Source: Panorpa germanica (lineage: Eukaryota > Arthropoda > Insecta > Mecoptera > Panorpidae). Taken from it: a stretch of 64,000 nt of DNA. Shown here piece by piece: positions 26,154 to 36,615 of the stretch. The first letter of the stretch is position 1. Each line of letters starts with the position of its first letter. The notes under the pieces are model-generated. The model saw only the letters and a list, made by a program, of their open reading frames with translations. It ran no database searches and was not told where the DNA came from. The position numbers and the translations under genes are program-made. Location: contig OY783204.1 in NCBI GenBank assembly GCA_963678705.1, positions 13,774,759 to 13,838,758 on the forward strand, given 5' to 3'.

Positions 26154-27882
26154 AAAACAAACTTAAAAACTTTTCGTTTGAAAAAGTATTCATATAATTT
26201 ATTTAATTTTTTTCCATAATTAATTTCTCACTTTTAATCACTTTTTTTACCTAAAGTAGCAGGAGCCAATCACACACATAGTAGATAGGAACCACTTGTG
26301 TTTCAAAGCAATATTAACGTCCTTGTAAACCAATACGTAGGTCTTCCTTTTTGTATTAAGTCCCATATGTCTTGCCAAAGCTTATGCATATATGCATTCA
26401 TCTCTTTGGCAATATATTTGGTATCGTCTCCAGACTTTTATCCTACAGCCGCATTAACTTTAAATCCTCGAAATTTGTCGCATTAATTTTAAATCATCAA
26501 AATTTAATTTTTTCAGTTTTAGCGTAATTTTACTTGAGTAAGTGCATGAGTGATTTTTAAATCTAAAGGAATTGTCCCCAATATCACTTGCACCACTTCT
26601 GTAGATACAGTTCTGCAACAACGCGTCATCGTCAATAACATAGTTCTTTGCATGGAAGATCTGGAAGATTGATCCTGTAATACCATGCCGAAGCACAATA
26701 CACAACTATTAGCAAAAATGCCCCCTTGTATAGTGTCGGCATAGTTGCCGAGTTTAAGCTTCATTCCGTCTTTGTGACACGCGCAAGGTGTGTTACAAGT
26801 TTATCATTCGTTGTTACTGTATTTGTTTCGTAGCTTTGTAGCTTTAAGAAACTACAGATTTTATATATAGCAGGTCGAGAACGGCTTCCTAGGGTTTCTG
26901 TACTATTTGCACCGATAAGGATCACATTATTGTTGGCAAAACATATGTCTACACAACCTTTTAAATGAGAAACACAGTTTTTGTCGAATACCATGTTCCA
27001 GAGCTCAGGCCCCATTACAGATCGCTAAAGACAACTTTTAGATAGTTGCCTTTTCATGGAACGGTAATCGGTTTGTAAAATAATGTTCGACAATGAAAAT
27101 AGTTCTCCATAGCGCAGTAGACGTACCTATAGGTTTTTGCCGGTCTAATTCTTTGAAGGTCACTTGGCCACCGGACATCAACAAAGGCACACTGAATTTC
27201 TATAAATATCTCATATACATACTTGTACTTATGCCTACTTACTTACCATTTGTTGGTTACCATTGAATGTTCATGAACGATCAATCACAATTGCCAAGAA
27301 AACCGCATATATTGTTCACTTAATCACTTATAACAATTAATACACTCTCATTATTATTTAAAACACGCATTTATATAAACTAATTCTTGTGTTTTAATAT
27401 TATTTATAGTTAATGTTATTCGACTTACTTGATAGTGGGCGGCAACCTTTTGTCTTCCGTATATTTGTAGTGTTTATATGAGGTCTTCCTTATATATCTC
27501 TACAGATTTCTTGAATTTTAAACCACTTGATGTTTTAGCACTAACACTAACCTAATTATTATCACTTTTTTTGTCTATCGCACTTATTAATGTCTTATAT
27601 CAAACATCAAAGTTACAAATTTGAGGTTATGTTTATAAGACCGCGTGTACGCGTAATGAAAAATTCGTTTTTAACACTGGTTTCCAACTGTCAAACTTTT
27701 GTAAAAACACTTTGTTTAAGGTAAATTAACACAAATTTAAAACAAACTTAAACACTTTTCGTTTGAAAAAGTATTTATATAATTTATTTAATTTTTTTCC
27801 ATAATTAATTTCTCACTTTTAATCACTTTTTTCACCTAAAGTAGCAGGAGCCGATCACACACATAGTAGATAGGAACCACTT

Positions 27883-28959
27883 GTGTTGCAAAGCAATATT
27901 AACGTCCTTGTAAACCAATACGTAGGTCTTGCTTTTTGTATTAGGTCCCATCTGTCTTGCCAAAGCTTATGCATATATGCATTCATCTCTTTGGCAATAT
28001 ATTTGGTATCGTCTCAAGACTTTTATCCTACAGCCGCATTAACTTTAAATCCTCGAAATTTGTCGCATTAATTTTAAATCATCAAAATTTGATTTTTTCA
28101 GTTCTAGCGTAATTTGTACTTGAGTAAGTGCATGAGTGATTCTTAAATCTAAAGGAATTGTCCCCAATATTACTTGCACCACTTCTGTAGATACAGTTCT
28201 GCAACAACGCGTCAACGTCAATAACATAGTTCTTTGCATGGAAGATCTGGAAGATTGATCCTGTAATACCATGCCGAAGCACAATACACAACTATTAGCA
28301 TAAATGCCCCCTTGTATAGTGTCGGCATAGTTGCCGAGTTTAAGCTTCATTCCGTCCTTGTGACACGCGCAAGGTGTGTTACAAGTTTATCATTCGTTGT
28401 TACTGTATTTGTTTCGTAGCTTTGTAGCTTCAAGAAACTACAGGGTTTCTGTACTATTTGCACCGATAAGGATCACATTATCGTTGGCAAAACATATGTC
28501 TACACAACCTTTTGAGTGAGAAACACAGTTCTCGTCGAATACCATGTTCCAGAGCTCAGGCCCCATTACAGATCGCTGAGGACAACTTTTAGATAGTTGC
28601 CTTTTCATGGAACGGTAATCAATTTGTAAAATAATGTTCGACAATGAAAATAGTTCTCCATAGCGCAGTAGACGTACCTATAGGTTTTTGCCGGTCTAAT
28701 TTTTTGAAGGTCACTTGGCCATCGGACATCAACAAAGGCACACTGAATTTCTATAAATATCTCATATACATACTTGTACTTATGCCTACTTACTTACCAT
28801 TTGTTTGTTACCATTGAATGTTTATGAACGATCAATCACAATTGCCAAGAAAACCGCATATATTGTTCACTTAATCACTTATAACAATTAATACACTCTC
28901 ATTATTATTTAAAACACGCAATTATATAAACTAATTTTTGTGTTTTAATATTATTTATA
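27883..28959 (-). repeat. Last, broken monomer before the Polinton
   Basis: Starts at a normal landmark and has a private 35-bp deletion at 28,442 ('aactacag' joined to 'ggtttctg', at an AG repeat). It stops within the non-coding part at 'tattatttata'. The next base that a complete monomer would have (G of 'tatag') is replaced by the Polinton terminus AGTTGGG. The rest of the monomer is not resumed on the far side of the element in the same register. Confidence 0.85.
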
Positions 28960-29214
28960 AGTTGGGTAGGAGAGCGGGTTCTAGGGCAGTTTGGAGTGGG
29001 GATGCATTTAGGTCAGGGTATGAAGAAGGGGGGCGTGGCTAGACTTGGAAGAATGTAAAAGGGGGTAAGGTTGGGGTGAGGAGTGAGGTGGCGTGGCTAG
29101 ACAATGTTGGGGGTAATTGTAGGGTGGGGAGTGAGGTTGCGTGGCTAGACAATGTTGGGGGGTAATAGTGGGGATAATATGAAAGAGTGAGATAGCGATA
29201 ATAAGTATTACGTG
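28960..29214 (+). repeat. Left terminal inverted repeat (about 255 bp)
   Basis: Begins AGTTGGGTAGGAGAGC and pairs with the reverse complement of 52,097-52,370 (AGTAGGGTAGTAGAGC...). It is G-rich on this strand against an AT-rich surround. Inside it are two tandem copies of a 48-bp subrepeat containing GCGTGGCTAGACAATGTTGG, plus a third shorter GCGTGGCTAGAC unit. Compared with the right repeat it lacks about 33 bp just inside the terminus. Its inner limit is the shared 'attacgtg'. A minus-strand 71-aa frame here is a by-product of the subrepeats. Confidence 0.85.
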
Positions 29215-29464
29215 TGTGTGTTAGTATTAGCGTAATTATTGCATTCTTCGTCAATTTCCGGAAACCAATCGTTTATGTTCGTGTCCTAGATGTCATTACA
29301 GCTTTTATCTCTAGGTACATTATCTACAATACCCAAGGTTATGAGTGAGAAAGCAATAGTGGTAAAGAGTGAGATACCGATATTAATTCTTATGTTTGAT
29401 TTGTTATTGGTTATAAGATTATGACAGTGTTAAATTATTTATAACAGTGTATTTAAAGCGCACG
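29215..29464. other. Non-coding subterminal region
   Basis: No gene recognised. It contains 'aaagagtgagataccgatatt' near 29,362, an echo of the inner TIR edge 'aaagagtgagatagcgata' near 29,183, so the subterminal region includes an old partial duplication of the TIR. Nothing else is supported. Confidence 0.5.
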
Positions 29465-29680
29465 TGTTAAAACTGTGTGAGAAACTTTGGACACAAGCGC
29501 ATTAGTTCGAATGTAACTTGAACGTAATGTTAAAACTGTGTGAGAAACTTTGGACACAAGCGCATTAGTTCGAATGTAACTTGAACGTAATGTTGAAACT
29601 GTGTGAGAAACTTTGGACACAAGCGCATTAGTTCGAATGTAACTTGAACGTAATGGTAAAACTGTGTGAGAACAAGCGCA
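29465..29680 (+). repeat. 63-bp minisatellite, about 3.4 copies
   Basis: Units begin at 29,465, 29,528, 29,591 and 29,654 (the last incomplete). Each includes AAAACTGTGTGAGAAAC, TTTGGACACAAGCGC and ends with ACTTGAACGTAATG. The 63-bp unit is a multiple of three, so it gives a spurious minus-strand repetitive frame (29,453-29,749). The AACGTAATG motif recurs in the internal arrays at 36,411 and 43,725. Confidence 0.85.
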
Positions 29681-29734
29681 TAAGTTACGTTGAATTTGAC
29701 ATACCTTCGAATTCACCAGAAAAAAACCTGATAA

Positions 29735-29863
29735 AACACATGTTCTCATGAGAACTTTGTATATAAATTATTCTTATGCAATAGTGAAGTTATTGAAATA
29801 TTAGACACGGACGATGAAACTGTACAAGTGTTAGACTCTGATGACAAAATTGTAAAAGTATAA
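29735..29863 (+). pseudogene. Short ORF tail with SUMO-interaction-like motifs; paralogue of the right-end gene
   Basis: Open frame with no in-frame ATG, ending TAA at 29,861-29,863. It reads ...VYKLFLCN followed by EVIEILDTDDE and TVQVLDSDD. Both of the latter fit the SUMO-interaction pattern of a hydrophobic core followed by acidic residues. VYKLFLC is also found at the far end of the element (51,084-51,464, minus strand), together with a 24-base exact nucleotide match (29,758-29,781 versus the complement of 51,385-51,408). The N-terminus is missing here: it may lie in an upstream exon or have been lost. Function is unknown; the SIM reading is inference. Confidence 0.45.
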
Positions 29864-30000
29864 CATAGTGATTAATGCATATTTTTTATGTAAAATTCTA
29901 TAAATAAATGAACTTTTAAAAACAATTGTGATTTATATTTTGACTTTCAAACTGAAATATATAATTTACAATAGATAACGGTTGTAAGATTATTAAGCAT

Positions 30001-33000
30001 ATGAGAACAATTATTGAACATTTGAATAGTTCAAATTATTTAAGTATTCAGTGGAAAAAGTGGTCTGATTATAATAAAATAAATATAGAGTTGTTAAATA
30101 AGTTATTAAAAAATAATAAAAATACCTATTCAATTGGATATAAGCGAAGCATTGAAAGCAATATAAGTGTCTTAAAATATTTTCAAACATTGTTAGAAAA
30201 TAAACAAAAAGTTGGAGGAGGAACTATAAATAGTATAAAACGTAGTGATCGGATTAAATGGCAGGAAATAAATTCATCATTTAAAGGACGTGTTAGAACA
30301 GGAGTGTTAAATAATTTAAGTCATATTGATCCATTACAATTTTTAAACGATGCATTTTATATGTTTGCATCTAGAATTAAAAATGCTTTAAAAAAATATA
30401 GTGCTTTAAAAGTAAACGTAATATTTTGTGGTGAATTTGTTTTACCATCAGCTAAAGAAGAAGAACATATATTTGAATACAAATATTTTAATACTAAAAA
30501 TAATAAAATTTTTGTATCAACAGATTTAAAACATTGGTATAAGGAAAATGTTATTGATGTTGTATTAAAAGATTTAGAAACTTTTCAAGAAAATCAAAGT
30601 GGATGGGCTCTATATAAAATAGTGAATATGATAGTAAATATAAATCAATTTGTTCCATTTTATGGTTCATCATTTATTGACTTACCAGTTGAAATAAAAC
30701 AAAAAAAGGCTGTAATAAATGTTCAGAATGAAGATGACAAATGTTTTGTATGGGCAGTATTATCAGCGCTTTATCCATCAAAAATTCATGGCGAGAGAGT
30801 ATCGTCTTATAAGAAATATATAAATTGTCTTAATTTAAATGGTATTAAATTTCCAATGACGTTATCACAAGTTTCAAAATTTGAAAAACTAAATAATATA
30901 ACAATAAATGTGTATATTTTAAAAAAGAACAAGAAAACATTTATAACTATTCCTGTATATGTAAGTAAAATATATGAAAGTAAACATATACATTTATTAA
31001 TGATTCAAAGTGATTATGAAGTAGAAGATGAAGAAGAAGAAGAAGAAGAAGAGGATGAAGAAGATGTTGTTGAAAGTAATAATGAGGAATGTGACAATAA
31101 AATAAAATTTCAGTTTTGTTGGATAAAGAATTTATCAAGACTTGTTAGTAATCAACTTTCAAAAACAAATTGTAAGAAATTTATATGTGATCGATGTTTA
31201 CATTTCTTTAGATATGAGTGCAAATTTAAGGAACATTTACAAGACTGTGTTGGATTAGGACTGAGACCAGTTAAACCGATAATGCCAGATGAAAATTCTA
31301 ATATACTTGAGTTTAAAAACTTTAAGAGAAAAATTAGAAATGCATGTGTTATTTATGCAGACTTTGAAAGTATATTGGATAGTTATGTGACAAATATTGA
31401 AACCAAGGGGGTATATCAAACACATATTGCACATAGCGTTGGATATTATGTAAAATATTCATATGATGACTCTAAATCTTATTATATTAGTTATCGTGGT
31501 GAAGATTGCGTTCAGTGGTTTGTAAATGAATTAAAAGAGATTGCTTATAATGTTGAGGATATAATAAAAAATGTATTACCAATGAAAACATTGACGGCTC
31601 AACAAAAGATGGAATATTTAAATGCAATAAATTGTCATATATGTGAAAAACCGTTGCAACAAGACCGTGTTCGAGATCATTGTCATTTAACAGGAAATTA
31701 TAGAGGACCAGCTCATAATAAATGTAATTTAAATTAAAATGAAAGTTATGTGATTCCAATAATTCTTCACAATTTATCATCTTATGATTCACATTTTATA
31801 ATAATTGATTTAGCTACCGGAATAAGTGGAAGAACCTCTGTGCTACCAATTAATATAGAAAAATATATTTCATTTACGAAATATGTGTATGGATCTAATA
31901 TTTCATTAAGATTTATTGATTCATATCGATTTATGGCTAGTTCTTTAAGTAATTTAGCATCTTATTTACCAAATAATAAACTAAAAAATTTAAAATCAGA
32001 ATTTAACAATTTAAGCAATAAAGAATTTATTTTGTTAAGTAAAAAAGGTGTATTTCCTTATGATTATATAAATTCCTGGGAAAAGTTAAATGAGACAGCT
32101 TTACCACCTCAGGATAATTTTTTTAATTTATTAAATGAGAGTTACTTATCAGATACAGATTACAAACATGCACAAGACATATGGAATACATTTCATATCA
32201 AAACACTTGGTGAATATTCAGATTTGTACTTAAAAACCGATGTGTTATTACTTTGTGACATATTTGAAAATTTTCGAGATAATTGTTTAGACACGTATAA
32301 ATTAGATCCAGTGCATTATGTTTCTGCCCCAGGGTTAGCATAGGATTCTATGTTAAAAATTACAAAAATTAAACTTGAATTGTTTACTGATATAAATATG
32401 TGGCTATTTATAGAGAAGGGTATCAGAGGTAGTATAAGTCAATGTTCAAACAGATATGCAGAGGCCAATAACAAATACATGAATGAAAAGTATAAACCTG
32501 AATTACCTTCTAAATATCTAATGTATTTGGATGTTAATAACTTATACGGTCATGCAATGTCTCAATTCCTACCTTATGGAAATTTTAAATGGTTAAACAA
32601 CCAGGAAATATTGGAAATAAGTAATATTATATGCAATTTGTCAGAAACTAGCAATACTGGTTACATTTTAGAAGTAGATTTAACTTATCCTCAAAGTTTA
32701 CATAATCTTTATAAAGATTTACCGCTTTGTCCTGAGCATTGTATTGCACCAGGAAGTAAACATAAAAAACTTTTAACTACTTTATATGATAAGGAGAAAT
32801 ATATAATTCATTATAGTAATTTAAAGCAATGTATACATTTAGGAATGCAAGTGTCAAAAATACATCGAGTTTTAAAATTTAGTCAATCACCGTGGCTAAA
32901 AAACTATATCGATTTAAATACAGAAAAAAGAAAAATGGCTACCAATGATTTTGAAAAAAACTTGTATAAATTAATGAATAATAGTGTATTTGGTAGGACA

Positions 33001-33779
33001 ATGGAAAATGTTAGAAAACATCGTGAAAACATATAAAATGAAAAACAAAATGGGGTTGTCGATATGGAGCAAAAAGTTTAATAGCACGACCTAATTTTCA
33101 TAGCCGAACAATTTTTAATAAAAATGTTGTGGCTATTGAACTTTTAAAACCTAATATTACATTTAATAAACCTATATATGTTGGCTTTTCAATATTAGAT
33201 TTATCTAAAACAGTAATGTATGATTTTCATTATAATTATATGCAAAAAGAATTTTTTAATAATAATTTAAAGTTATTATATATTGATACTGACTCGTTAA
33301 TATATGAAATTATCACTTCAGATATTTATGAAACTATAAAACACGATATAAGTAAGTTTGATACAAGTGATTATAAAGATAACAATCAATATAATATTCC
33401 CCGTGTAAATAAAAAGGTATTAGGTTTAATGAAGGATGAAAATAACGGTAAAATTATGACTCACTTTATAGGACTAAGATCGAAAATGTATACAATAAAA
33501 GTTAATAATAATGATATTATAAAAAAAATAAAAGGAGTAAAGACAAGTGTAGTAAAAAACCATATTTCTTTTGAAGATTATGAAAATTGTTTAAGAACTT
33601 TAAATGAAAAAAAAATGTACTCAAAGAGGAATAGTTTCAAAATTGCATAATGTGTACTCTATTAAGCAAAAAAAATTGCTTTAAGTCCTTTTGATGATAA
33701 ACGGTGTATTATAAAAAATAGTACCGATACTTTGCCTTGGGGTTTTGATAGTTTTAGTGAGAGCGATTTATTGTTATAA
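30001..33779 (+). pseudogene. POLB: Protein-primed family B DNA polymerase (broken)
   Basis: This is the replicative polymerase of Polintons. About 1,259 codons end to end, a normal family length, starting at ATG 30,001. Seen in order: an N-terminal region with DDKCFVWAVLSALYP (about residues 248-262), an acidic run (about 340-357), a Cys/His finger from C396 (CDRC...H..DC), exonuclease motif I YADFES (D454, E456), an HNH/endonuclease-VII-like finger from C545 (CHIC...DHCH.TG..RG.AH..C), palm motif A LDVNNLYG (near 32,530), motif [10 protein letters not shown] (near 32,970) and motif C YIDTDS (near 33,280). Breaks: TAA at 31,735-31,737; TAG at 32,341-32,343 where the family has Trp; a frameshift between 33,036 and 33,051; and another near 33,615, after which the C-terminal frame runs to TAA at 33,777. 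The last break is also present in the duplicated tail (40,776-41,093). It cannot make a complete enzyme. Confidence 0.93.
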
Positions 33780-33844
33780 GTATATTTTTAATGTAAAAAT
33801 AAATACATATTTATAATAACCAATAGTTTTATTTATTTAAAATG

Positions 33845-34774
33845 TTATACAATATTTTTAGCATCTATCCAACTGTTATGAGATTTATCTAAACCTAACC
33901 ACTTTACAAAAACTCTTTTTCCTTTTTTCTGTAAAACTTTCTCAACTAGATATATATCTGGATATTTTGTTTTTTGTAGTTCTTGTTCGTAAAACGCGCC
34001 TGCAATTGATTGGCCAAGAGAATCATTAAGTAAATATGTAACTGGATTAGTTAGTTGTACTTTTGATATAGTACATAATTCGGTACTCCAGTTAGGAGTA
34101 TACCCTTTTGCAAATAATGATTTGGTTTTGCTTAAACGAACATAATCTCCAACTTTATATTGACTTAAACCGACCCTTTTTATTCTATTGTATACATTTC
34201 CTAATAATTTTTTTTCATTTTTTATTGATACTTGAGATGGCTTCATATTAATTGTTGAATGATGAGAATTATTATATTTCTTAACAAGTGCATCAATGTT
34301 TTTAATCCAATTATAGTTGCCTTTTATACTAAAATATTTCCACATGGCATTTTTTAGAGTTCTATTAAATCTTTCAACAATCGATGCTTTCATATTACTA
34401 AATGTACTATAATGGTTTATATCATACGAATCTATAACTTTTTTAAATTCAGTGTTATAAAATTCCTTTCCGTTATCTGTTTGTAAGTTTTTCGGAACCT
34501 TATTCTTATTTTTTAATAAAATATTTTCAAATGCAACAGTAACGTCTTTTGCAGATTTTGATTTTACTGGAACTGCCCATGCATATTTAGAAAATATATC
34601 AATTACTGTGAGTAAATACTTGTAACCTTTGTTCTCTTTTGCATACGGAATCATTTCTACTAAATCAGCTTGCCAAAAATCATTTAGACCTTTTATGATT
34701 ACATGTCTACGCTTATAGTTTTTAAGTGCAGGTTTATGTAACTCATTAATTATACCTATTTTTGTTTTGCTCAT
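33845..34774 (-). CDS. INT: Polinton integrase with C-terminal chromodomain, copy 1
   Basis: A retroviral-type (rve) DDE integrase that would insert the linear element into the host genome. Intact 309-aa frame from ATG. The catalytic triad is visible as D37 (WQADLVEM), D100 (QTDNGKEF) and E134 (IVERFNRTLK). The segment from about residue 273 to 309 (IYLVEKVLQ..., VKWLGLD, SWID) is a chromodomain, which in chromoviral integrases can bind methylated histone H3 and bias targeting. It converges tail to tail with the polymerase (65-bp gap) and is the last of four closely packed minus-strand genes. Relative to copy 2 it has ELC for EIF and LLND for LPND. No N-terminal HHCC finger is seen, common for Polinton versions. 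The frame is complete, but expression is unproven. Confidence 0.92.
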   Translation of the reverse strand: MSKTKIGIINELHKPALKNYKRRHVIIKGLNDFWQADLVEMIPYAKENKGYKYLLTVIDIFSKYAWAVPVKSKSAKDVTVAFENILLKNKNKVPKNLQTDNGKEFYNTEFKKVIDSYDINHYSTFSNMKASIVERFNRTLKNAMWKYFSIKGNYNWIKNIDALVKKYNNSHHSTINMKPSQVSIKNEKKLLGNVYNRIKRVGLSQYKVGDYVRLSKTKSLFAKGYTPNWSTELCTISKVQLTNPVTYLLNDSLGQSIAGAFYEQELQKTKYPDIYLVEKVLQKKGKRVFVKWLGLDKSHNSWIDAKNIV

Positions 34775-34796
34775 ACTTATTATTACACAAAATTTA

Positions 34797-35015
34797 TCAA
34801 GAACTAATATCTAAACTATGTTTTGTTTTTAATTCTGTAATTAATGTTGCAATTTTTTTATTTACTTCAATGAAGTTATTAATATAAGCATCATGAATAT
34901 CTTTCTCTACAGCTTTTAAACGTCTATCTATAATAATTAAATCATTTTTTGATACTGTTTCGTGCCGAGTAATTTTTTTCTTATGTATATGTACTCCAAA
35001 TTTGTTAATAGTCAT
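34797..35015 (-). CDS. 72-aa protein between integrase and DUF8207-like gene, copy 1
   Basis: Small basic protein starting MTINKFGVHIHKKK. A helical, charged second half (about residues 27-66) looks able to form a coiled coil. It sits 22 bp before the integrase start and 56 bp after the end of the 438-aa gene, on the same strand, and is kept with one residue change (N46D) in copy 2. That tight packing and conservation are the reasons to accept it. I do not recognise a family and assign no function. Confidence 0.6.
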   Translation of the reverse strand: MTINKFGVHIHKKKITRHETVSKNDLIIIDRRLKAVEKDIHDAYINNFIEVNKKIATLITELKTKHSLDISS

Positions 35016-35071
35016 GTTACTTACATGAGTAGTTATAAATTAATGAAAAAGAAGGGAATGTGTTTAAGTAT

Positions 35072-36388
35072 TTATATAATAATATTAGCTTCTTTTAATT
35101 CTTCAACTATTGAAATAATTTCATTGTCATGTGATGTATTGCCCGCCATTTTTGAACTAATAAGTAGTTGTAATCTTTCAACTAATTCATTTGGGTCATC
35201 CCAGTAAATGAAATCCTTTTGATTATTGTTTAAAGTCATAAAGTTTGGTATTAAATTGCCACCTCCTAAACGTTTATTATTTTGTAAACCAACTGAAGTC
35301 ATAAAGTTTGGTATTAAATTGCCACCTCCTAAACGTTTATTATTTTGTAAACCAACTGATGACTTACGCTGCAAAAGTCTTGATCGAACGTTTTGTAATC
35401 TTTCTGAAGAATATGGTGTTGAAGACGCTGAGGCACTTAATTTTGTTTGAGGAGGAAATAATAGCGATATAATTTTTTTGTATTTTATACCTTTGTTAGA
35501 TTTAATTTTACCATTAGGTGAATATAATGTTCTATGTGCATTAGTATCATTTAAAATTGTTTTATAATCCTCTAAATCTTCCTCACTATAAATATTTGCG
35601 CTTGGATCTATTTTAAAAAGCAATTCATATAATCCGGGGGATGACTTATATTTTTTATTTCCTATTATAATACCCTCTTTATCAAACGTAACCAGTGTTT
35701 TTCCTAATATTAAATTACCATCTTCTAAATTTATACCAAATGTATGATCAAATATACTTGGATCACCTTCTCGTCTATTAAAATCAATTAAATATTGAAA
35801 GGCGTATTTATCAACTTGTTTTTTATAATTTTCTTCAACTTCAGACAGTTTTATAGATGTCTTAAATAAGTTTGGATCATGTACTCTACTATATTCTAAG
35901 GGTTCATTTGATTCAAAAACTTCATCATCTAACTGACTAAGTTCCATTGTTGGTTCTTTAGCTAATGTTAAATCATTTTGCTGTTCTGGTATAAATGTAG
36001 TGTCTAGGGGTTCTTTTAACATGTTATTTAACTTAGATTTAATTGTTTTAACCTTGAAATCATACGGTTTTGTATCAATATCTTGTTTGATTGGTTGCGC
36101 TAATTTAATATTGGAAGTACTTTTATTAGCTAGTATATTTAGTGGTGTAGTTATTGGTTCAAGCTGTTTGTCAAAGTACCTTTGTGCCTCAGATTCTCCT
36201 AGTTTTAATGCGAGATACTTTTGTCTTATAGAATCGCTTGATTTAATAATATCGCATGTTAATTTTTTATCTTCATCATTAGTAGTATTGCTTATTATTT
36301 TACGTTTACTATTCCTTTTTTTAAATCTGGTAGGAGGAGTCTTTATTTTAACCACAGTATTTTTTGCACGCTTCTTTGATTTAAACAT
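35072..36388 (-). CDS. DUF8207-like Polinton protein (438 aa), copy 1
   Basis: Intact frame. The N-terminus (about 1-40) is strongly basic (KSKKRAKN..., RFKKRNSKRK), fitting nucleic-acid binding or nuclear entry. The middle (about 212-290: FGINLEDG, ILGK, IIGNKKYKSSPGLYELLF, DLEDYKTIL, TNAHR) looks like the DUF8207 region found in insect and cnidarian Polinton-type proteins. The C-terminus (about 393-436: YWDDPNELVERLQLL, AGNTSHDNEI) is the motif that usually accompanies it. Residues 344-364 are repeated exactly at 365-385, encoded by a 63-bp tandem duplication (35,236-35,298 and 35,299-35,361) present in both gene copies. Function is unknown in the family; a structural or DNA-binding role is inference. 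An iteron-like array lies directly upstream. Confidence 0.75.
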   Translation of the reverse strand: MFKSKKRAKNTVVKIKTPPTRFKKRNSKRKIISNTTNDEDKKLTCDIIKSSDSIRQKYLALKLGESEAQRYFDKQLEPITTPLNILANKSTSNIKLAQPIKQDIDTKPYDFKVKTIKSKLNNMLKEPLDTTFIPEQQNDLTLAKEPTMELSQLDDEVFESNEPLEYSRVHDPNLFKTSIKLSEVEENYKKQVDKYAFQYLIDFNRREGDPSIFDHTFGINLEDGNLILGKTLVTFDKEGIIIGNKKYKSSPGLYELLFKIDPSANIYSEEDLEDYKTILNDTNAHRTLYSPNGKIKSNKGIKYKKIISLLFPPQTKLSASASSTPYSSERLQNVRSRLLQRKSSVGLQNNKRLGGGNLIPNFMTSVGLQNNKRLGGGNLIPNFMTLNNNQKDFIYWDDPNELVERLQLLISSKMAGNTSHDNEIISIVEELKEANIII

Positions 36389-36410
36389 GGTTACATGTAA
36401 ATTTTATGCA

Positions 36411-36545
36411 ACTTGAACGTAATGGGAACGTAATTTGAACGTAAATTAAACGTAATGGGAACGTAAATTCAACGTAATGGTAACGTAATCAATGTAATTT
36501 GAACGTAATGGGAACGTAAATTCAACGTAATGGGAACGTAATTAA
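36411..36545. repeat. AACGTAAT iteron-like array, copy 1
   Basis: About 14 irregular copies of an 8-15 bp unit built on AACGTAAT/AACGTAAA, several as GGGAACGTAAT or TTGAACGTAAT. They lie between the DUF8207-like gene start (36,388) and the ATPase end (36,616). This is where a promoter for the DUF8207/72-aa/integrase genes would lie. The same word closes each unit of the left minisatellite (29,465-29,680). It may be a binding-site array or simple slippage expansion; the sequence cannot decide. Confidence 0.7.
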
Positions 36546-36615
36546 TGTTTATTAAGATAATAAATGCATGTTATTATGAAGATGGTTACCTCAACACTGA
36601 TTATTATTGTAAAGG

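Larger units (their letters stand above)
1..28959 (-). repeat. Left satellite array, 1,586-bp monomers derived from an R1-like LINE
   Basis: Direct tandem array of about 20 monomers. A shared landmark (GTGTTGCAAAGCAATATT or its variants) falls at 401, 1977, 3573, 4467, 6053, 7639, 9225, 10812, 12400, 13966, 15551, 16122, 17688, 19274, 20860 (landmark deleted), 21993, 23579, 24712, 26298 and 27883. Most spacings are 1,585-1,588 bp. The exceptions are 894, 571 and 1,133 bp (deletions or rearrangement) and about 1,566 bp (small deletion). The minus strand of each monomer carries a broken LINE ORF2 3' portion, then about 640 bp of non-coding AT-rich sequence. All monomers share the same frame breaks, so the array grew by amplification of one dead copy (unequal exchange), not by repeated retrotransposition. 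The window starts inside a monomer and the array ends abruptly at the Polinton. Confidence 0.95.

Noticed and set aside
1-28959. CRISPR-like or bacterial repeat array
   Set aside because: Repeats are 1.6 kb without spacers and derive from a retrotransposon; all mobile elements here are eukaryotic.
1-28959. Telomeric or rDNA-linked R1 array
   Set aside because: Only one or two TTAGG-like words per monomer and no 28S rRNA sequence between units, so neither a telomere repeat nor an rDNA location is supported.
29039-29254. 71-aa Pro/Leu/Ser-rich ORF in the left TIR
   Set aside because: Produced by translating the 48-bp G-rich subrepeats; no independent support.
29453-29749. 98-aa repetitive minus-strand ORF
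   Set aside because: The 63-bp minisatellite is a multiple of three, so it gives an apparent protein repeat; no start context or homologue.
31487-31792. 101-aa minus-strand ORF inside the polymerase
   Set aside because: Antisense of the polymerase HNH-like region, which has clear family motifs.
36000-36416. 138-aa hydrophobic plus-strand ORF opposite the DUF8207-like gene (and 131 aa at 43,335)
   Set aside because: Antisense shadow of the well-supported 438-aa gene.
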